From the NCBI GenBank assembly GCA_034506175.1, contig JAPDQB010000019.1, forward strand, positions 44,315 through 108,314: a stretch of DNA of 64,000 nt, given 5' to 3'. The notes beneath the pieces were generated by a model, which made no database searches, was not told the DNA's origin, and saw only the letters and a program-made list of their open reading frames with translations. The stretch comes from a candidate division KSB1 bacterium. GTDB lineage: Bacteria > Zhuqueibacterota > Zhuqueibacteria > Zhuqueibacterales > Zhuqueibacteraceae. Each line of letters begins with the position of its first letter. Position 1 is the stretch's first letter. This document shows positions 54,454 through 63,618 of the stretch, piece by piece. The translations under genes and the position numbers were made by a program.

Positions 54454-55284
54454 TTAATATTTCATCGCCCGAATATCTGCGAGCGCTTTTTCACACTCCG
54501 CCGGCGTCGGCGCTTTGCCGTGCCAATCGATCACGTGTTCCATGAAGCTGACGCCACGGCCTTTGATGGTATGGGCGACGATAAATGTCGGCTTGTTACG
54601 AATGCCGCGACAACGATCCAAGGCGCTGAGAATCTGCGGATAGTTGTGGCCGTCGATCTCTTCCACGTGCCAATTGAAGGCGCGCAATTTATCGACGATG
54701 GGTTCGAGATTCATGATCTGGTTGGTCGGGCCGTCGATTTGGCCTTTGTTGTAATCGAGCATCACGGTCAAAGTATCGACGTGGAGATGCGGCGCGGCCA
54801 TCAGCGCCTCCCAAATTTGTCCGGCTTGCGCCTCGCCGTCGCCGATCATGCAATACACGTGAAAACGATTCCCATCGATTTTGCTCGCCAGCGCCATGCC
54901 GAGCGCAATCGACAGGCCTTGACCGAGCGAACCGGTCGAGGCCTCGATGCCCGGCAAGCGCACGCGATCGGGATGGCCTTGCAGCGGCGATTCGAGCTTG
55001 CGCAGCGTCATCAGTTTCTCTTTCGGGAAATAGCCGCATTTTGCCAAGACGGCATAGACCGCTGGCACACCGTGCCCTTTGGAGAGAATGAAGCGATCCC
55101 GATCCGGCCAGTTCGGTTCTTCAGGCCGGTGACGCAGATGCGAAAAATAAAGACAGGTGATCATGTCAATCGCCGAGAGCGAGCCGCCGGGATGGCCGGA
55201 GCCGGCTTCGGTCAACATGCGAATGATGTCGAGACGCAATTCTCTGGCGATTTCTTGCAGTGCAGCGATGTCGAGGCGTTGCAT
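54454..55284 (-). CDS. Transketolase, N-terminal section
   Basis: A 276-residue thiamine-diphosphate-binding half. EAGSGHPGGSLSAIDMITCL, SKGHGVPAVYAVLA, GSLGQGLSIALGMAL and the cofactor motif GDGEAQAGQIWEALM...DYNKGQIDG are complete. Split transketolases are common in archaea and several bacterial phyla. It is the first gene of the run that continues with the C-terminal half and the efflux adaptor. Confidence 0.95.
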   Translation of the reverse strand: MQRLDIAALQEIARELRLDIIRMLTEAGSGHPGGSLSAIDMITCLYFSHLRHRPEEPNWPDRDRFILSKGHGVPAVYAVLAKCGYFPKEKLMTLRKLESPLQGHPDRVRLPGIEASTGSLGQGLSIALGMALASKIDGNRFHVYCMIGDGEAQAGQIWEALMAAPHLHVDTLTVMLDYNKGQIDGPTNQIMNLEPIVDKLRAFNWHVEEIDGHNYPQILSALDRCRGIRNKPTFIVAHTIKGRGVSFMEHVIDWHGKAPTPAECEKALADIRAMKY

Positions 55285-55404
55285 AATTTTTCATTCGAGA
55301 AGTCAATTCGTATTGGTCAATTCAAGTTATCAATATAGAAATCCTGCATTACGAAGGCAAGGAAAATGTTGGCGAGGAAAGTAATATCCGCCGGCAGGAA
55401 AAAT

Positions 55405-55434
55405 ACTGACCGGCCACTGCAGTGACCGGTCAGT
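55405..55434 (-). terminator. GACCGGTCACT palindrome, copy 2, terminator-like
   Basis: ACTGACCGGCCACTGCAGTG continues to ACCGGTCAGT: a 30-bp palindrome with one mismatched pair. On the minus strand it follows the pepD stop and is trailed by ATTTTTCC, so it can end pepD transcription. It shares its core with the palindrome at 16173. Confidence 0.65.
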
Positions 55435-55447
55435 GAATTTTTTGAGA

Positions 55448-56905
55448 TCATGCCGCCAATCTTTCCAACGTCTTCACCAGCAAACGATAATAATTGGCGA
55501 CCGAGCTGATCTTCACGCGTTCGCTCGGCGAATGAGGAAATTCGATTTGCGGGCCCATCGACACCATGTCCATGCCGGGATACTTCTCGCCGATGATGCC
55601 GCATTCCAATCCGGCATGGATCGCCTTGATCGCCGGTTCAACGCCGAAGAGTTCCTGATGGACTTGTTTGCTCACGCGCAGAACTTCGGAATCGAGATTG
55701 GGTTTCCAGCCGGGATAACCGTCGCCTTCTTTGACCTTCGCGCCAGCGAATTCTGCGATGGCGCGGATGCGATCGCGCGTTGCCTGCAGCGCCGGCGCCA
55801 CGGAACTGCGCGTGCTGCAATGAATCGTCACTTTGTTTTTGTCGCTGTTCACGACGGCCAGATTCGTGCTGGTTTCAACCAGGCCGGGAATGTCGTTGCT
55901 CATGCTCATCACACCGTGCGGGAGCGCATTGAGCAGCGCAATCACTTTATGGGTGCTTTTGCCGTCCCACATGCGCCTAGCCTTGGCCGGCGCCACCGTT
56001 AATTGAATGCCGGGATCGGCGGTTTTATATTCGGCTTGAATATCGGCAATTTGTTTTTCCAGCGCGGCGCTGAATTTCTTCTGCTGTTTTTTCGGCAAAA
56101 CCACGGTGGCAAAAGCTTCGCGTGGAATGGCGTTGTGTTTATTGCCGCCAGAAATGCCTGCCAGGCGAAATTTAAACCGGCCCTCGATCATCAGGCGATA
56201 AAGCGCGCGCGCCAAGAGTTTGGTGGCGTTGCCGCGCTGCAAATGAATGTCAACGCCGGAATGTCCACCCTGCAAACCGGTGAGTTTCACTTCCAATGCC
56301 GCAAATTGCTTTGGCGGCTTGGTCGAGTTGAGTGAGAGCGTAATATCCGTTCCGGCGCCCCCGGCGCAGCCGACATACAACGCGCCTTCTTCTTCGGTGT
56401 CCAAATTAATGAGGCGTTTAGCCGTCAACAAATCCTTCGCCAGCTCCGTCGCGCCGGTCAAGCCGGTTTCTTCATCGATCGTGAAAAGAAATTCGAGCGG
56501 CCCGTGCATGATATCCCGCGATTCCATCACTGCCAAAGCCGAGGCGACACCGATGCCGTTGTCCGACCCCAGCGTGGTACCGGTCGCGGTTAAATATTCG
56601 CCGACGCGTTGCGGAATGATCGGGTCTTTGTCAAAATCATGCTGCACATCGGCATTCTTGTCATTCACCATGTCCAAATGGCTTTGCAAGATAATTGCCG
56701 GTGCGCTTTCCCGGCCGGGTGCGCCGGGCTTGCGCACCACGACATTGCCGGCCTTGTCCTGCTTGTAACTCAAGCCGTGCTTCTGTGCTACACCGATGAC
56801 ATACTCGCGCATCTTTTGCTCATTCTTCGAGCCGCGCGGAATTTTGAGGATTTCATCAAAATGTTTCCAGACGCTCTGCGGTTCCAGTTCGGCAACAAAT
56901 GACAT
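55448..56905 (-). CDS. pepD: Cytosolic beta-alanyl-histidine/non-specific dipeptidase PepD
   Basis: A 485-residue M20-family (peptidase) dipeptidase. Metal-binding residues lie in IILQSHLDMV, LGSDNGIGVA, TIDEETGLTGA and NLDTEEEGALYVGCAGG; LTGLQGGHSGVDIHLQRGNA is the dimerisation-domain block. It is cytoplasmic. AAGGAGG sits before the start. Function: hydrolysis of dipeptides including aminoacyl-histidine. Confidence 0.94.
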   Translation of the reverse strand: MSFVAELEPQSVWKHFDEILKIPRGSKNEQKMREYVIGVAQKHGLSYKQDKAGNVVVRKPGAPGRESAPAIILQSHLDMVNDKNADVQHDFDKDPIIPQRVGEYLTATGTTLGSDNGIGVASALAVMESRDIMHGPLEFLFTIDEETGLTGATELAKDLLTAKRLINLDTEEEGALYVGCAGGAGTDITLSLNSTKPPKQFAALEVKLTGLQGGHSGVDIHLQRGNATKLLARALYRLMIEGRFKFRLAGISGGNKHNAIPREAFATVVLPKKQQKKFSAALEKQIADIQAEYKTADPGIQLTVAPAKARRMWDGKSTHKVIALLNALPHGVMSMSNDIPGLVETSTNLAVVNSDKNKVTIHCSTRSSVAPALQATRDRIRAIAEFAGAKVKEGDGYPGWKPNLDSEVLRVSKQVHQELFGVEPAIKAIHAGLECGIIGEKYPGMDMVSMGPQIEFPHSPSERVKISSVANYYRLLVKTLERLAA

Positions 56906-56989
56906 TTTCCTGCCTCCTTAAAAGATTTCCAAATTTTTACGTGATTATGTTCGTACTTTTTCTCCTCCTCCTGCTCGCTTCTAAAAACC

Positions 56990-57021
56990 ACGGGAGTACG
57001 AGTACGAGTATGAGTATGAGT
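56990..57021. repeat. GAGTAC/GAGTAT tandem run
   Basis: Five to six copies of a GAGTAC or GAGTAT hexamer in a short gap between pepD and the next gene. Related to the run at 21070. Confidence 0.7.
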
Positions 57022-57033
57022 TGTTCGAGTGAA

Positions 57034-57918
57034 CTACTGTGACGTGGGTTTCGGCAGTCGGCGGTATTTCACCAGACGCACGCCATTGCCTTTGCGATTG
57101 AAATGCACTTCATCCATCAAACGATGCATCATGTAAATACCGCGACCGCGAGGCTTGTAAAGATTTTCAGGTGATGTGGGATTCGGCAATTGGCGATGGT
57201 TGAAGCCCCTGCCCTGATCGGTAATTTTGATCTCGGCCTTGTCCTCGAAAAATTTGGCGTCGACTTTTACCCGCTTTTTCGGATCGAAACCATTGCCGTG
57301 TTCCATGGCATTGGTCAGCGCCTCGACCAGGGCGATTTTGATGTTGAGCTCCTCGACGGTGATGATCCCGAAACGGACGAGGGTCTCGGTGAGATGCGCC
57401 GCGGCGCCGATGATATAATCCAGCGTGCTCGGCAGGCTGAATTGAATGGTTTGCTTCAAATCGGGAAGCGCGCGCGACAGCGTGACCGGCGCGTTTTGCA
57501 GCGCCAGAATTTTGCGCAGGGCGCCGAGCGTTTGCCTGGGCTCAAAGTTTGACGGAATAAAATGAAAGGCCCCGGCTTTCAGCGCGCCGACCGCCTCCGA
57601 CATGCCGCTTTCCGCGGCCAACACGATGATCGGCAAAAACGGAAAGCGATTGCGCGTGACCGCCACCATCTGCGACGCCGGCATATCCGGCAACGGCACT
57701 TCCAGCAGCAAGGCGTCGCAAAAACGTGATTGCAGCACGCTGAGCGCCATCTGCGCCGAAGCCAGCACGTCAAGCTCGACACCGTTTTCGTGCAAAACCT
57801 GATGCAGCCGCGCCGACCATTCGCTGCGGCTGTCAACGAGCAAAAGCCGCGCTTTGGGCAAGCCTGGCGCGCTTTCCGTTGCCTTTGCGGTGGCGGTTGT
57901 AACGGTGTCACTCATCAT
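57034..57918 (-). CDS. Degenerate receiver domain fused to HATPase (anti-sigma-like)
   Basis: About 294 residues. Residues 20-140 fold as a response-regulator receiver (ARLLLVDSRSEWSARLHQVL, DALLLEVPLPDMP, FLPIIVLAAESG) but the phospho-acceptor position is Glu (E73, where Asp is expected) and the conserved Lys before the last helix is missing. A RsbW-like ATPase follows: LVEALTNAMEHGN, KITDQGRGFNHRQLP, RGRGIYMMHRLMDEV. Such fusions control sigma factors by partner switching. GTG 57921, ATG 57918 and ATG 57915 are all possible starts. Confidence 0.82.
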   Translation of the reverse strand: MMSDTVTTATAKATESAPGLPKARLLLVDSRSEWSARLHQVLHENGVELDVLASAQMALSVLQSRFCDALLLEVPLPDMPASQMVAVTRNRFPFLPIIVLAAESGMSEAVGALKAGAFHFIPSNFEPRQTLGALRKILALQNAPVTLSRALPDLKQTIQFSLPSTLDYIIGAAAHLTETLVRFGIITVEELNIKIALVEALTNAMEHGNGFDPKKRVKVDAKFFEDKAEIKITDQGRGFNHRQLPNPTSPENLYKPRGRGIYMMHRLMDEVHFNRKGNGVRLVKYRRLPKPTSQ

Positions 57919-57967
57919 CACGCCATTGCTTGGAAAATGTTGATTTGATCAACGGCCTCCGGCTAAA

Positions 57968-58375
57968 TTATTTTTTCTTTGGTTCTCGTAAAATCAAAAC
58001 GCCAGTGTCCATTTCGACGGTGAAGCGCAGGCCTTGCAGGAAATTCATGCCGATCAAGCCGCGAAGCGTTGATTCAGGCGGGAAATTGATGACATGAATA
58101 GGCAGATTGTTCCTTACGATACTGCCAACTCGAATTTTTTCTATAATGCCCCGAGGCGCATCAACCGGCTTATCATTTGCCACAAAAAGCTTCGTCCTGT
58201 GAGTAAAGTCAACTGCAATTTTGAGATATTCAATATACTTTTGGTTAATTACAGTTAGGGAGGCGCCGGAATCGAAAACAAATTCCGTCGATTTTCCGTT
58301 TATTTCGACCGGAATCATCAAAACACCACCCAAATCGAAACGTCCAATAATTCTGTTAGCAAATACTGAGGACAA
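57968..58375 (-). CDS. Retropepsin-like aspartic protease, copy 2
   Basis: A 135-residue single-domain aspartic protease. IIGRFDLGGVLMIPVEINGK leads to the active site FVFDSGASLTVIN, and LRGLIGMNFLQGLRFTVE holds the second conserved block. Like retroviral proteases it would need to dimerise. TTG 58375 has GGGAG six bases upstream; it overlaps the stop of the small gene before it by 20 bases. The same pair occurs at 32684-33421. Substrate unknown. Confidence 0.82.
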   Translation of the reverse strand: MSSVFANRIIGRFDLGGVLMIPVEINGKSTEFVFDSGASLTVINQKYIEYLKIAVDFTHRTKLFVANDKPVDAPRGIIEKIRVGSIVRNNLPIHVINFPPESTLRGLIGMNFLQGLRFTVEMDTGVLILREPKKK

Positions 58376-58688
58376 CGGATACTCCCTCGGGAAAATAACT
58401 ACCAGCGACAAAAGTGTAAATTTTGGCTTTCGGATTTCTCAAGCTGTACTCTTCTGCCTGCTGGATCACTTCATCGTCACTCTTGGCATGCGCCACAACT
58501 ACGCCGGCAATGGGATTGTTATACCGATCTACTTTAGTCAGATGTACCGCGAGCCATTCATCTTTATACAACTCGCGAATTTTAGAAATGGGCAAGGATT
58601 TATCGGCTTTCCCATTTTTCGCCTTGCCATTTCGGCCGGCTTTCGGCTTGACCGAAGTTTTAGCAGCCTTAATGGTTTTGGTTCTCAT
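58356..58688 (-). CDS. DUF5678-like small protein, copy 2
   Basis: A 110-residue protein. A basic Ala/Lys-rich N-terminus (RTKTIKAAKTSVKPKAGRNG) precedes a domain ELYKDEWLAVHLTKVDRYNN... GVVVAHAKSDDEV that resembles DUF5678. ATG 58688 has GGAG eight bases upstream. It overlaps the retropepsin start, repeating the arrangement at 32684, although the two small proteins are clearly diverged. Confidence 0.7.
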   Translation of the reverse strand: MRTKTIKAAKTSVKPKAGRNGKAKNGKADKSLPISKIRELYKDEWLAVHLTKVDRYNNPIAGVVVAHAKSDDEVIQQAEEYSLRNPKAKIYTFVAGSYFPEGVSVVLSIC

Positions 58689-58797
58689 TGTTGTCACTCC
58701 TATTTTAGTCTCGAATATTCAGACAACCCATCTCAGCAAAATTTAGCACAGAACGAACACAAGGTTTGCCGCATAATATGTCTGATGTTTTCATCGT

Positions 58798-59859
58798 TTA
58801 CGCCAACACTTCATAAAGCGGCAAGTTGGCGCGACGGCGTTGCGAGGGCTCGCTTTCAATCATCGGAATCTTGTGGCCGCAATTCGGGCAGCAGCCGTTT
58901 TGCAAATTGATCTCGTGCACCGCATGCCAGCTCCGGCGCACGATCAGCGTTTTGCATTTGGGACAATAAGTATTGTTGCCTTCGTTCGTATGAACATTCC
59001 CGACATAAACATAATGAATGCCGATGTCCATCGCCAGCAGCCGCGCCTCTTCGAGAATGTCTTGCGAAGTATGCGGCAAGTGCATCAGCTTGAAATCAGG
59101 ATGAAACGCGGTGAAATGCAACGGCACCTCCGGCCCGAGATTGTCGAGAATCCACAAACACATGTCGCGAATCTCTTCCAGCGCATCGTTGAGCGTCGGA
59201 ATGACCAAATTGGTGATTTCAAACCACGTCGTGCCGCGGCGTTTGAGCGTTTTTAGCGTTTCCAAAACCGGCGCCAGATGCGCCAGACACGTCTTGCGAT
59301 AAAAATTTTCCGTGAAGCCTTTGAGATCGACGTTGGCGGCGTCGATATGATCATAAAACGCCGGCAGCGCTTCCGGGGTGATGTAACCCGCGGTGACGGC
59401 AACGGCTTTGAGGCCGTGCGCATGCGCAAGCTTGGCGATGTCGATGGCGTATTCCGCCCAGATCACCGGATCGTTGTAAGTGAACGCAATGCTCGGACAA
59501 CCGCGCTGTATGGCTTCGGCAACCGCATTTTCCGGCGTAAATTTGTAGGCGCGTTCCTGATCGTATCGCGCTTTGGAAATATCCCAATTCTGGCAGAATT
59601 TGCAGCCGAGGTTGCAGCCGGCGGTGCCGATGGACAAAATGCGCGTGCCGGGCAGATAATGCGCCAGCGGTTTTTTCTCGATCGGGTCGATATGAACAGC
59701 GTAAGGATTGGCATAAGCCAGCGAGTAAAGCGTGCCGCCCACGTTTTTACGGACAAAACAAAAACCGGTCTGGCCGTCGCCAATGTCGCAATAACGCGGG
59801 CACAGGTAACAAACCACCTTGTTGTTGGCGGTGCGGGTATAAAATTGAGCTTCCACCAT
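58798..59859 (-). CDS. amrS: AmmeMemoRadiSam system radical SAM enzyme
   Basis: A 353-residue radical SAM protein. An N-terminal Cys cluster (CYLCPRYC...C) is followed by the 4Fe-4S site AGCNLGCKFCQNWDISK (C82, C86, C89) and TYNDPVIWAEYAIDIA. A C-terminal zinc-like site CPKCKT...CCPNCGHKIP is present. It normally occurs with Memo and AMMECR1-like proteins; neither is seen in this window. Substrate is not established. Confidence 0.92.
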   Translation of the reverse strand: MVEAQFYTRTANNKVVCYLCPRYCDIGDGQTGFCFVRKNVGGTLYSLAYANPYAVHIDPIEKKPLAHYLPGTRILSIGTAGCNLGCKFCQNWDISKARYDQERAYKFTPENAVAEAIQRGCPSIAFTYNDPVIWAEYAIDIAKLAHAHGLKAVAVTAGYITPEALPAFYDHIDAANVDLKGFTENFYRKTCLAHLAPVLETLKTLKRRGTTWFEITNLVIPTLNDALEEIRDMCLWILDNLGPEVPLHFTAFHPDFKLMHLPHTSQDILEEARLLAMDIGIHYVYVGNVHTNEGNNTYCPKCKTLIVRRSWHAVHEINLQNGCCPNCGHKIPMIESEPSQRRRANLPLYEVLA

Positions 59860-60122
59860 GACCGGATCTCTTGTTTTATTTTCATCCTTTCGATAGTTAA
59901 AAGTACATAAAAATCAAAGAAAAATCAAGTAAGTTTTCCCAAAAGAGAGGCCGGAATGAACAATAAAAAATGAACGGGCTTCGATTCTTTGATCGAAGAA
60001 ATCATGCAGTGGGGTAAAGTGTCTTTGTAGATGATTCATCCGCACGCCTCGTGTTGTTGAATAATTTCCCGGCGCGGCATCGCGGCGATTCGCTTGTTTG
60101 AGGCAATCGTTTATCGACAAAA

Positions 60123-61466
60123 TCACTGTCCTTCTTTAGCAACAATGCCACAGACATTTTCCAAAACCTCGATACCTTCGGCCAATTGTTCGGTCGAAAT
60201 GACCAAGGGCATCAGCGTGCGGATGACATTGGAGTAAGTTCCGGCCGTCAACGAAAGAAGCCCTTGTTGATAACCAAGCTGTTGAATCTTTTGCGCGGCT
60301 TCTTTATCCGGCTGTTTGGTGGCTTTGTCTTTCACAATTTCCAACGCTCGCATCGCGCCAATACCACGCGCCTCGCCGACTTTCGGATTGTTCGCCGCGA
60401 GGGCGGAAAAACGGCGGCCAACAAATTCTCCAATGGCCGCGGCGCGCTCACCGAGATTGAGGCGCTGCATTTCTTCGAGACTCGCCAAGCCCGCTGCGCA
60501 AGCAATCGGATTGCCGCCATAAGTTCCACCAAGCCCACCTTCGTGCGGTGCATCCATCAACTCGGCGCGCCCGGTGACGGCGCTCAAAGGCAAACCCGAA
60601 GCCAGTGATTTTGCCATGACGATGATATCCGGCTCGACGTCCGACCATTCAATCGCAAAGGCTTTGCCGGTGCGATAGAAACCGGTTTGCACTTCGTCGG
60701 CGATGAAAACGATGCCATGCTCGCGGCAAATTTTCGCGATGGTTCGCACCGCCGGCGGCGGCGCCACGACGAAACCGCCTTCGCCCAGAACCGGCTCCAT
60801 GACCAGCGCCGCAATTTTATCCGGCGCCACGTGACCAGTGAAAAGCTCGTCGAAAATTTTTTGGTATTCGCTTTCCCAGTCGATTGGATGAGACGAAGAA
60901 TGCCAGCGATATTCGTAGGGATAAGGAATGCGATAGGTCTCCGGCAGAAACGGGCCGAAACCGTATTTATACGGCTTGACTTTGCCGGTGAGGCTCATCG
61001 CCAAAAGCGTGCGGCCATGAAACGCATGCTCGAAGCAAATGATGCCGGTTCGCCCGGTGGCGTAGCGCGCGATCTTGATGGCATTCTCAATCGCTTCCGC
61101 GCCGCTGTTGGCGAACATGGTTTTTTTCGCAAATTTCCCCGGAGTGAGTTCATTCAATTTTTCGGCGAGCGCGATGTACGGCTCGTACGCCGTGACGTGA
61201 TAACAGCTGTGCGTGAATTTTCGCGCTTGCTCGCTAATCGCCTGCACGACATGCGGATTGGCGTGGCCGAGATTCATCGCGCCGATGCCACCGGCAAAAT
61301 CGATGAAGAGGTTGCCGTCAACGTCGGTGACGAGCGCGCCCTCGGCTTTCGCCGCGAAAATCGGCGTGGAATTATACGGCCCGCGCGGCACCGCAGCGTG
61401 GCGGCGCTGCATGAGCGCCTGGCTCTTCGGGCCGGGGATGGGAGTTTTGAGTTGGATGGATGGCAT
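60123..61466 (-). CDS. gabT: 4-aminobutyrate aminotransferase
   Basis: A 447-residue class-III PLP aminotransferase. IDFAGGIGAMNLGHANPHVV, FANSGAEAIENAIKIAR, FEHAFHGRTLLAMSLTGK, EPVLGEGGFVV, ADEVQTGFYRTGKAF and IVMAKSLASGLPLSAVTGR (Schiff-base Lys) are complete, and the sequence looks most like GabT. It transfers the amino group of GABA to 2-oxoglutarate. ATG 61466 was preferred to the longer frame. No succinate semialdehyde dehydrogenase is adjacent. Confidence 0.92.
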   Translation of the reverse strand: MPSIQLKTPIPGPKSQALMQRRHAAVPRGPYNSTPIFAAKAEGALVTDVDGNLFIDFAGGIGAMNLGHANPHVVQAISEQARKFTHSCYHVTAYEPYIALAEKLNELTPGKFAKKTMFANSGAEAIENAIKIARYATGRTGIICFEHAFHGRTLLAMSLTGKVKPYKYGFGPFLPETYRIPYPYEYRWHSSSHPIDWESEYQKIFDELFTGHVAPDKIAALVMEPVLGEGGFVVAPPPAVRTIAKICREHGIVFIADEVQTGFYRTGKAFAIEWSDVEPDIIVMAKSLASGLPLSAVTGRAELMDAPHEGGLGGTYGGNPIACAAGLASLEEMQRLNLGERAAAIGEFVGRRFSALAANNPKVGEARGIGAMRALEIVKDKATKQPDKEAAQKIQQLGYQQGLLSLTAGTYSNVIRTLMPLVISTEQLAEGIEVLENVCGIVAKEGQ

Positions 61467-61585
61467 TCTAATGTTGGAAAATTTTGATCTGTTTGCTGAT
61501 TTGTAGATTCCCACCTTGATTTTGCTCATAAAGAAAGTCAACCCCAGATTTTCCTTACAATGTTCAAATCAACAGGATGGCAGCT

Positions 61586-61699
61586 TTAGCCTTGCGATGC
61601 AAGATCGTCGTACCAACTATCACTTATTTCGATTGAAAAATGTTGCTTAATCCAATCTGCTATTTTGGGAGATATTTGTGCATCGACCCAAATAGTCAT
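61586..61699 (-). pseudogene. Truncated DUF5615 (PIN-like) toxin
   Basis: Starts MTIWVDAQISPKIADWIKQH, the standard start of DUF5615 proteins, but stops after 37 residues instead of about 110, with no continuation found in other frames. The ATG overlaps the DUF433 stop as ATGA, the normal gene order of this toxin-antitoxin pair. Confidence 0.75.
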
Positions 61700-61920
61700 G
61701 CTGCCACCAGAGGATGATCCAAGCGACGTCTTGCGAATTTCAAGCAAGCTTGCAAGTCTTCTCGCTCAAGATCACGCATTTCGTCAAGAATTTGTTCGGC
61801 GCTCAAACCTGCCGCAAAGAGATCAAGCACATCAATGACTCTTATGCGCATTCCACGAATACAAGGGCGCCCACCACATTGGTTAGGATTAACCGTAATT
61901 CTGTCGATTAAATTTGGCAT
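61696..61920 (-). CDS. DUF433 antitoxin
   Basis: A 74-residue protein of the DUF433 (VapB-like) family: LIDRITVNPNQCGGRPCIRG and VIDVLDLFAAGLSAEQILDE carry the DNA-binding wing-helix pattern. It would repress its own operon and neutralise the DUF5615 toxin that follows. GGAG is seven bases before ATG 61920. The toxin is truncated, so the antitoxin may now be solitary. Confidence 0.85.
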   Translation of the reverse strand: MPNLIDRITVNPNQCGGRPCIRGMRIRVIDVLDLFAAGLSAEQILDEMRDLEREDLQACLKFARRRLDHPLVAA

Positions 61921-62013
61921 TTTATTCTCCAAATAGTATCACTCTTCAATGGTTCAAAATAACAAGAAACCTCAATAAAAGCAATATTCTTTTCATGCGA
62001 GCCGGCAATATCT

Positions 62014-62766
62014 TCAAATCCACCCCAGCTCGCTGAACTGCGGAAAGCCGCCTTGCAAAATCCACCAAATCAGGAAAAGCATAACGGCCATGGCATATCC
62101 GGCAAGAAAAAACAGCATCACCGGATTTTCCGTGAAAGCTCGCGCCTGTTTTTTTCCATCAAACAAAATCCACATCAAAATCAAAACGGCGCTGGGAAAA
62201 AGCAGCGGCACAGTCTGGCCTTCAACGGCATCGGTAAAATAAGCGAAGCTGTAACAAGCTGCCCCGGCAAATGTTTGCCACCTCGCCGCGATGGGCTGCG
62301 ATTGAGCAGCCAAAAAAAGGAAGCTCAGGGAAATTCCAATCATGCCGCTGTGCCAAAAAATATGCCCCATGGTTTCATCGAAAAAATAATCCAGCCAAAA
62401 AACCGGCGTGTCTTTCATTTCGCCCAAATGCCGCGCGATGGCGTTCGCCGACAAGTTCATGCCCTGCCCGTTCACATAAAGAATGGACGAAAACAAAAGT
62501 AGAATCCAGGCCGCTCGAATCTTTCGTTCCGAAGCGGCGCGCAGATTTTGCCGCAAGATAAAATAAATTTTCCAAACTACGGGAATAACCACAAATGGTG
62601 TGAAGAAATTCAGCAGATCGCCGGAGGTGAGGCGGTTTTTCACGTCGTGTGTCAAAAATGTCGGCATGACGTGCATAAAGGCGTAAGCCATGCCAAAGAG
62701 AAAAAGCCAAATGGATAAACTGTTTTTTCCTTCGCTCAAATCGAGAGGCTCGTCTGGCTTAAGCAT
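62014..62766 (-). CDS. Multi-pass membrane protein, unknown
   Basis: A 250-residue protein with about seven helices (e.g. LSIWLFLFGMAYAFMHVMPT, LLNFFTPFVVIPVVWKIYFI, AAWILLLFSSILYVNGQG, VMLFFLAGYAMAVMLFLIWW). Two His-containing segments in the middle (ARHLGEM, MGHIFWHSGM) could bind a metal or heme, but this is speculation. No family recognised. It is preceded by the repeat at 62808. Confidence 0.8.
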   Translation of the reverse strand: MLKPDEPLDLSEGKNSLSIWLFLFGMAYAFMHVMPTFLTHDVKNRLTSGDLLNFFTPFVVIPVVWKIYFILRQNLRAASERKIRAAWILLLFSSILYVNGQGMNLSANAIARHLGEMKDTPVFWLDYFFDETMGHIFWHSGMIGISLSFLFLAAQSQPIAARWQTFAGAACYSFAYFTDAVEGQTVPLLFPSAVLILMWILFDGKKQARAFTENPVMLFFLAGYAMAVMLFLIWWILQGGFPQFSELGWI

Positions 62767-62807
62767 TTTTTTTTATCTGATTTCTCTTTTTATCCTGAAT
62801 AATTCAT

Positions 62808-62946
62808 AAACCACAAAGGCACGAAGACACAAAGTTTGGAAATACCGAGGTCGAAGAGATTTCGCAAGACGCGATTTCTAAAACTAAGTTTTTTAAACCG
62901 GTTCTTAGAATTTCAATATTCTTAGTGCCTTCGGGTCTTAGTGGTT
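62808..62946. repeat. ACCACAAAGGCACGAAGACAC imperfect inverted repeat
   Basis: AAACCACAAAGGCACGAAGA and the reverse complement of TTAGTGCCTTCGGGTCTTAG are the two ends of a ~139-bp palindrome. It is the same kind of element as 10915 but with a different arm sequence. Confidence 0.75.
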
Positions 62947-62970
62947 AGAATGATGAATAATCCAGGTTAT

Positions 62971-63597
62971 CTATTTTGTCCCGAAGAGGCGGTCGCCCGC
63001 GTCGCCCAGCCCCGGCAGAATGTAGCCATGTTCATTGAGGCGTTCATCCAGCGCGGCGGCGTAAATGGCGACTTCGGGATGTGCGGCGCTGAGCTTGGAG
63101 ACACCCTCTGGCGCGGCAACGATGCAAACGAATTTAATATTTTGCGCGCCGGCTTTTTTAACGATGCCGGCCGCGGTCGCCGCCGAGCCGCCGGTTGCCA
63201 ACATCGGGTCAACCAAGATGACGTCGGTTTCAAAAATATTTTTCGGCAATTTGGCGTAATATTGCACCGGTTCGAGCGTGTCTTCGTTGCGATACAAACC
63301 GATGTGCCCGACCCGCGCTTCCGGCACGAGCTGCAGTAAACCATCCAACATGCCGAGCCCGGCGCGCAAGATGAGCACCAAAGAAATTTCCCGCGCCAAA
63401 ACCTGCGCTTTGGTTGGCATCAGCGGCGTCTCGATTTCAATTTCTTTTAACGGATAATCCGCCATTACTTCGTAGAGCATGAAAGAGGTAAGCTCTTTGA
63501 CGAGCAGGCGAAATTGCATGTGATCGGTGCGTTTGTCGCGCAGATGGGTGAGTTTGTGCTGAATCAGCGGGTGCTGAATGATGGTTAGGTTGTTCAT
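62971..63597 (-). CDS. upp: Uracil phosphoribosyltransferase
   Basis: A 208-residue salvage enzyme. [56 protein letters not shown] (PRPP-binding loop), and [20 protein letters not shown] are the conserved blocks. It makes UMP from uracil and PRPP. ATG 63597 follows GGAGG by eight bases; the frame is open six codons further upstream. Confidence 0.95.
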   Translation of the reverse strand: MNNLTIIQHPLIQHKLTHLRDKRTDHMQFRLLVKELTSFMLYEVMADYPLKEIEIETPLMPTKAQVLAREISLVLILRAGLGMLDGLLQLVPEARVGHIGLYRNEDTLEPVQYYAKLPKNIFETDVILVDPMLATGGSAATAAGIVKKAGAQNIKFVCIVAAPEGVSKLSAAHPEVAIYAAALDERLNEHGYILPGLGDAGDRLFGTK

Positions 63598-63618
63598 GGC
63601 CGGGCCTCCACTCATATT

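Noticed and set aside
59914..60126. A 70-codon minus-strand frame between amrS and gabT
   Set aside because: No ribosome site and no recognisable pattern; most likely non-coding.
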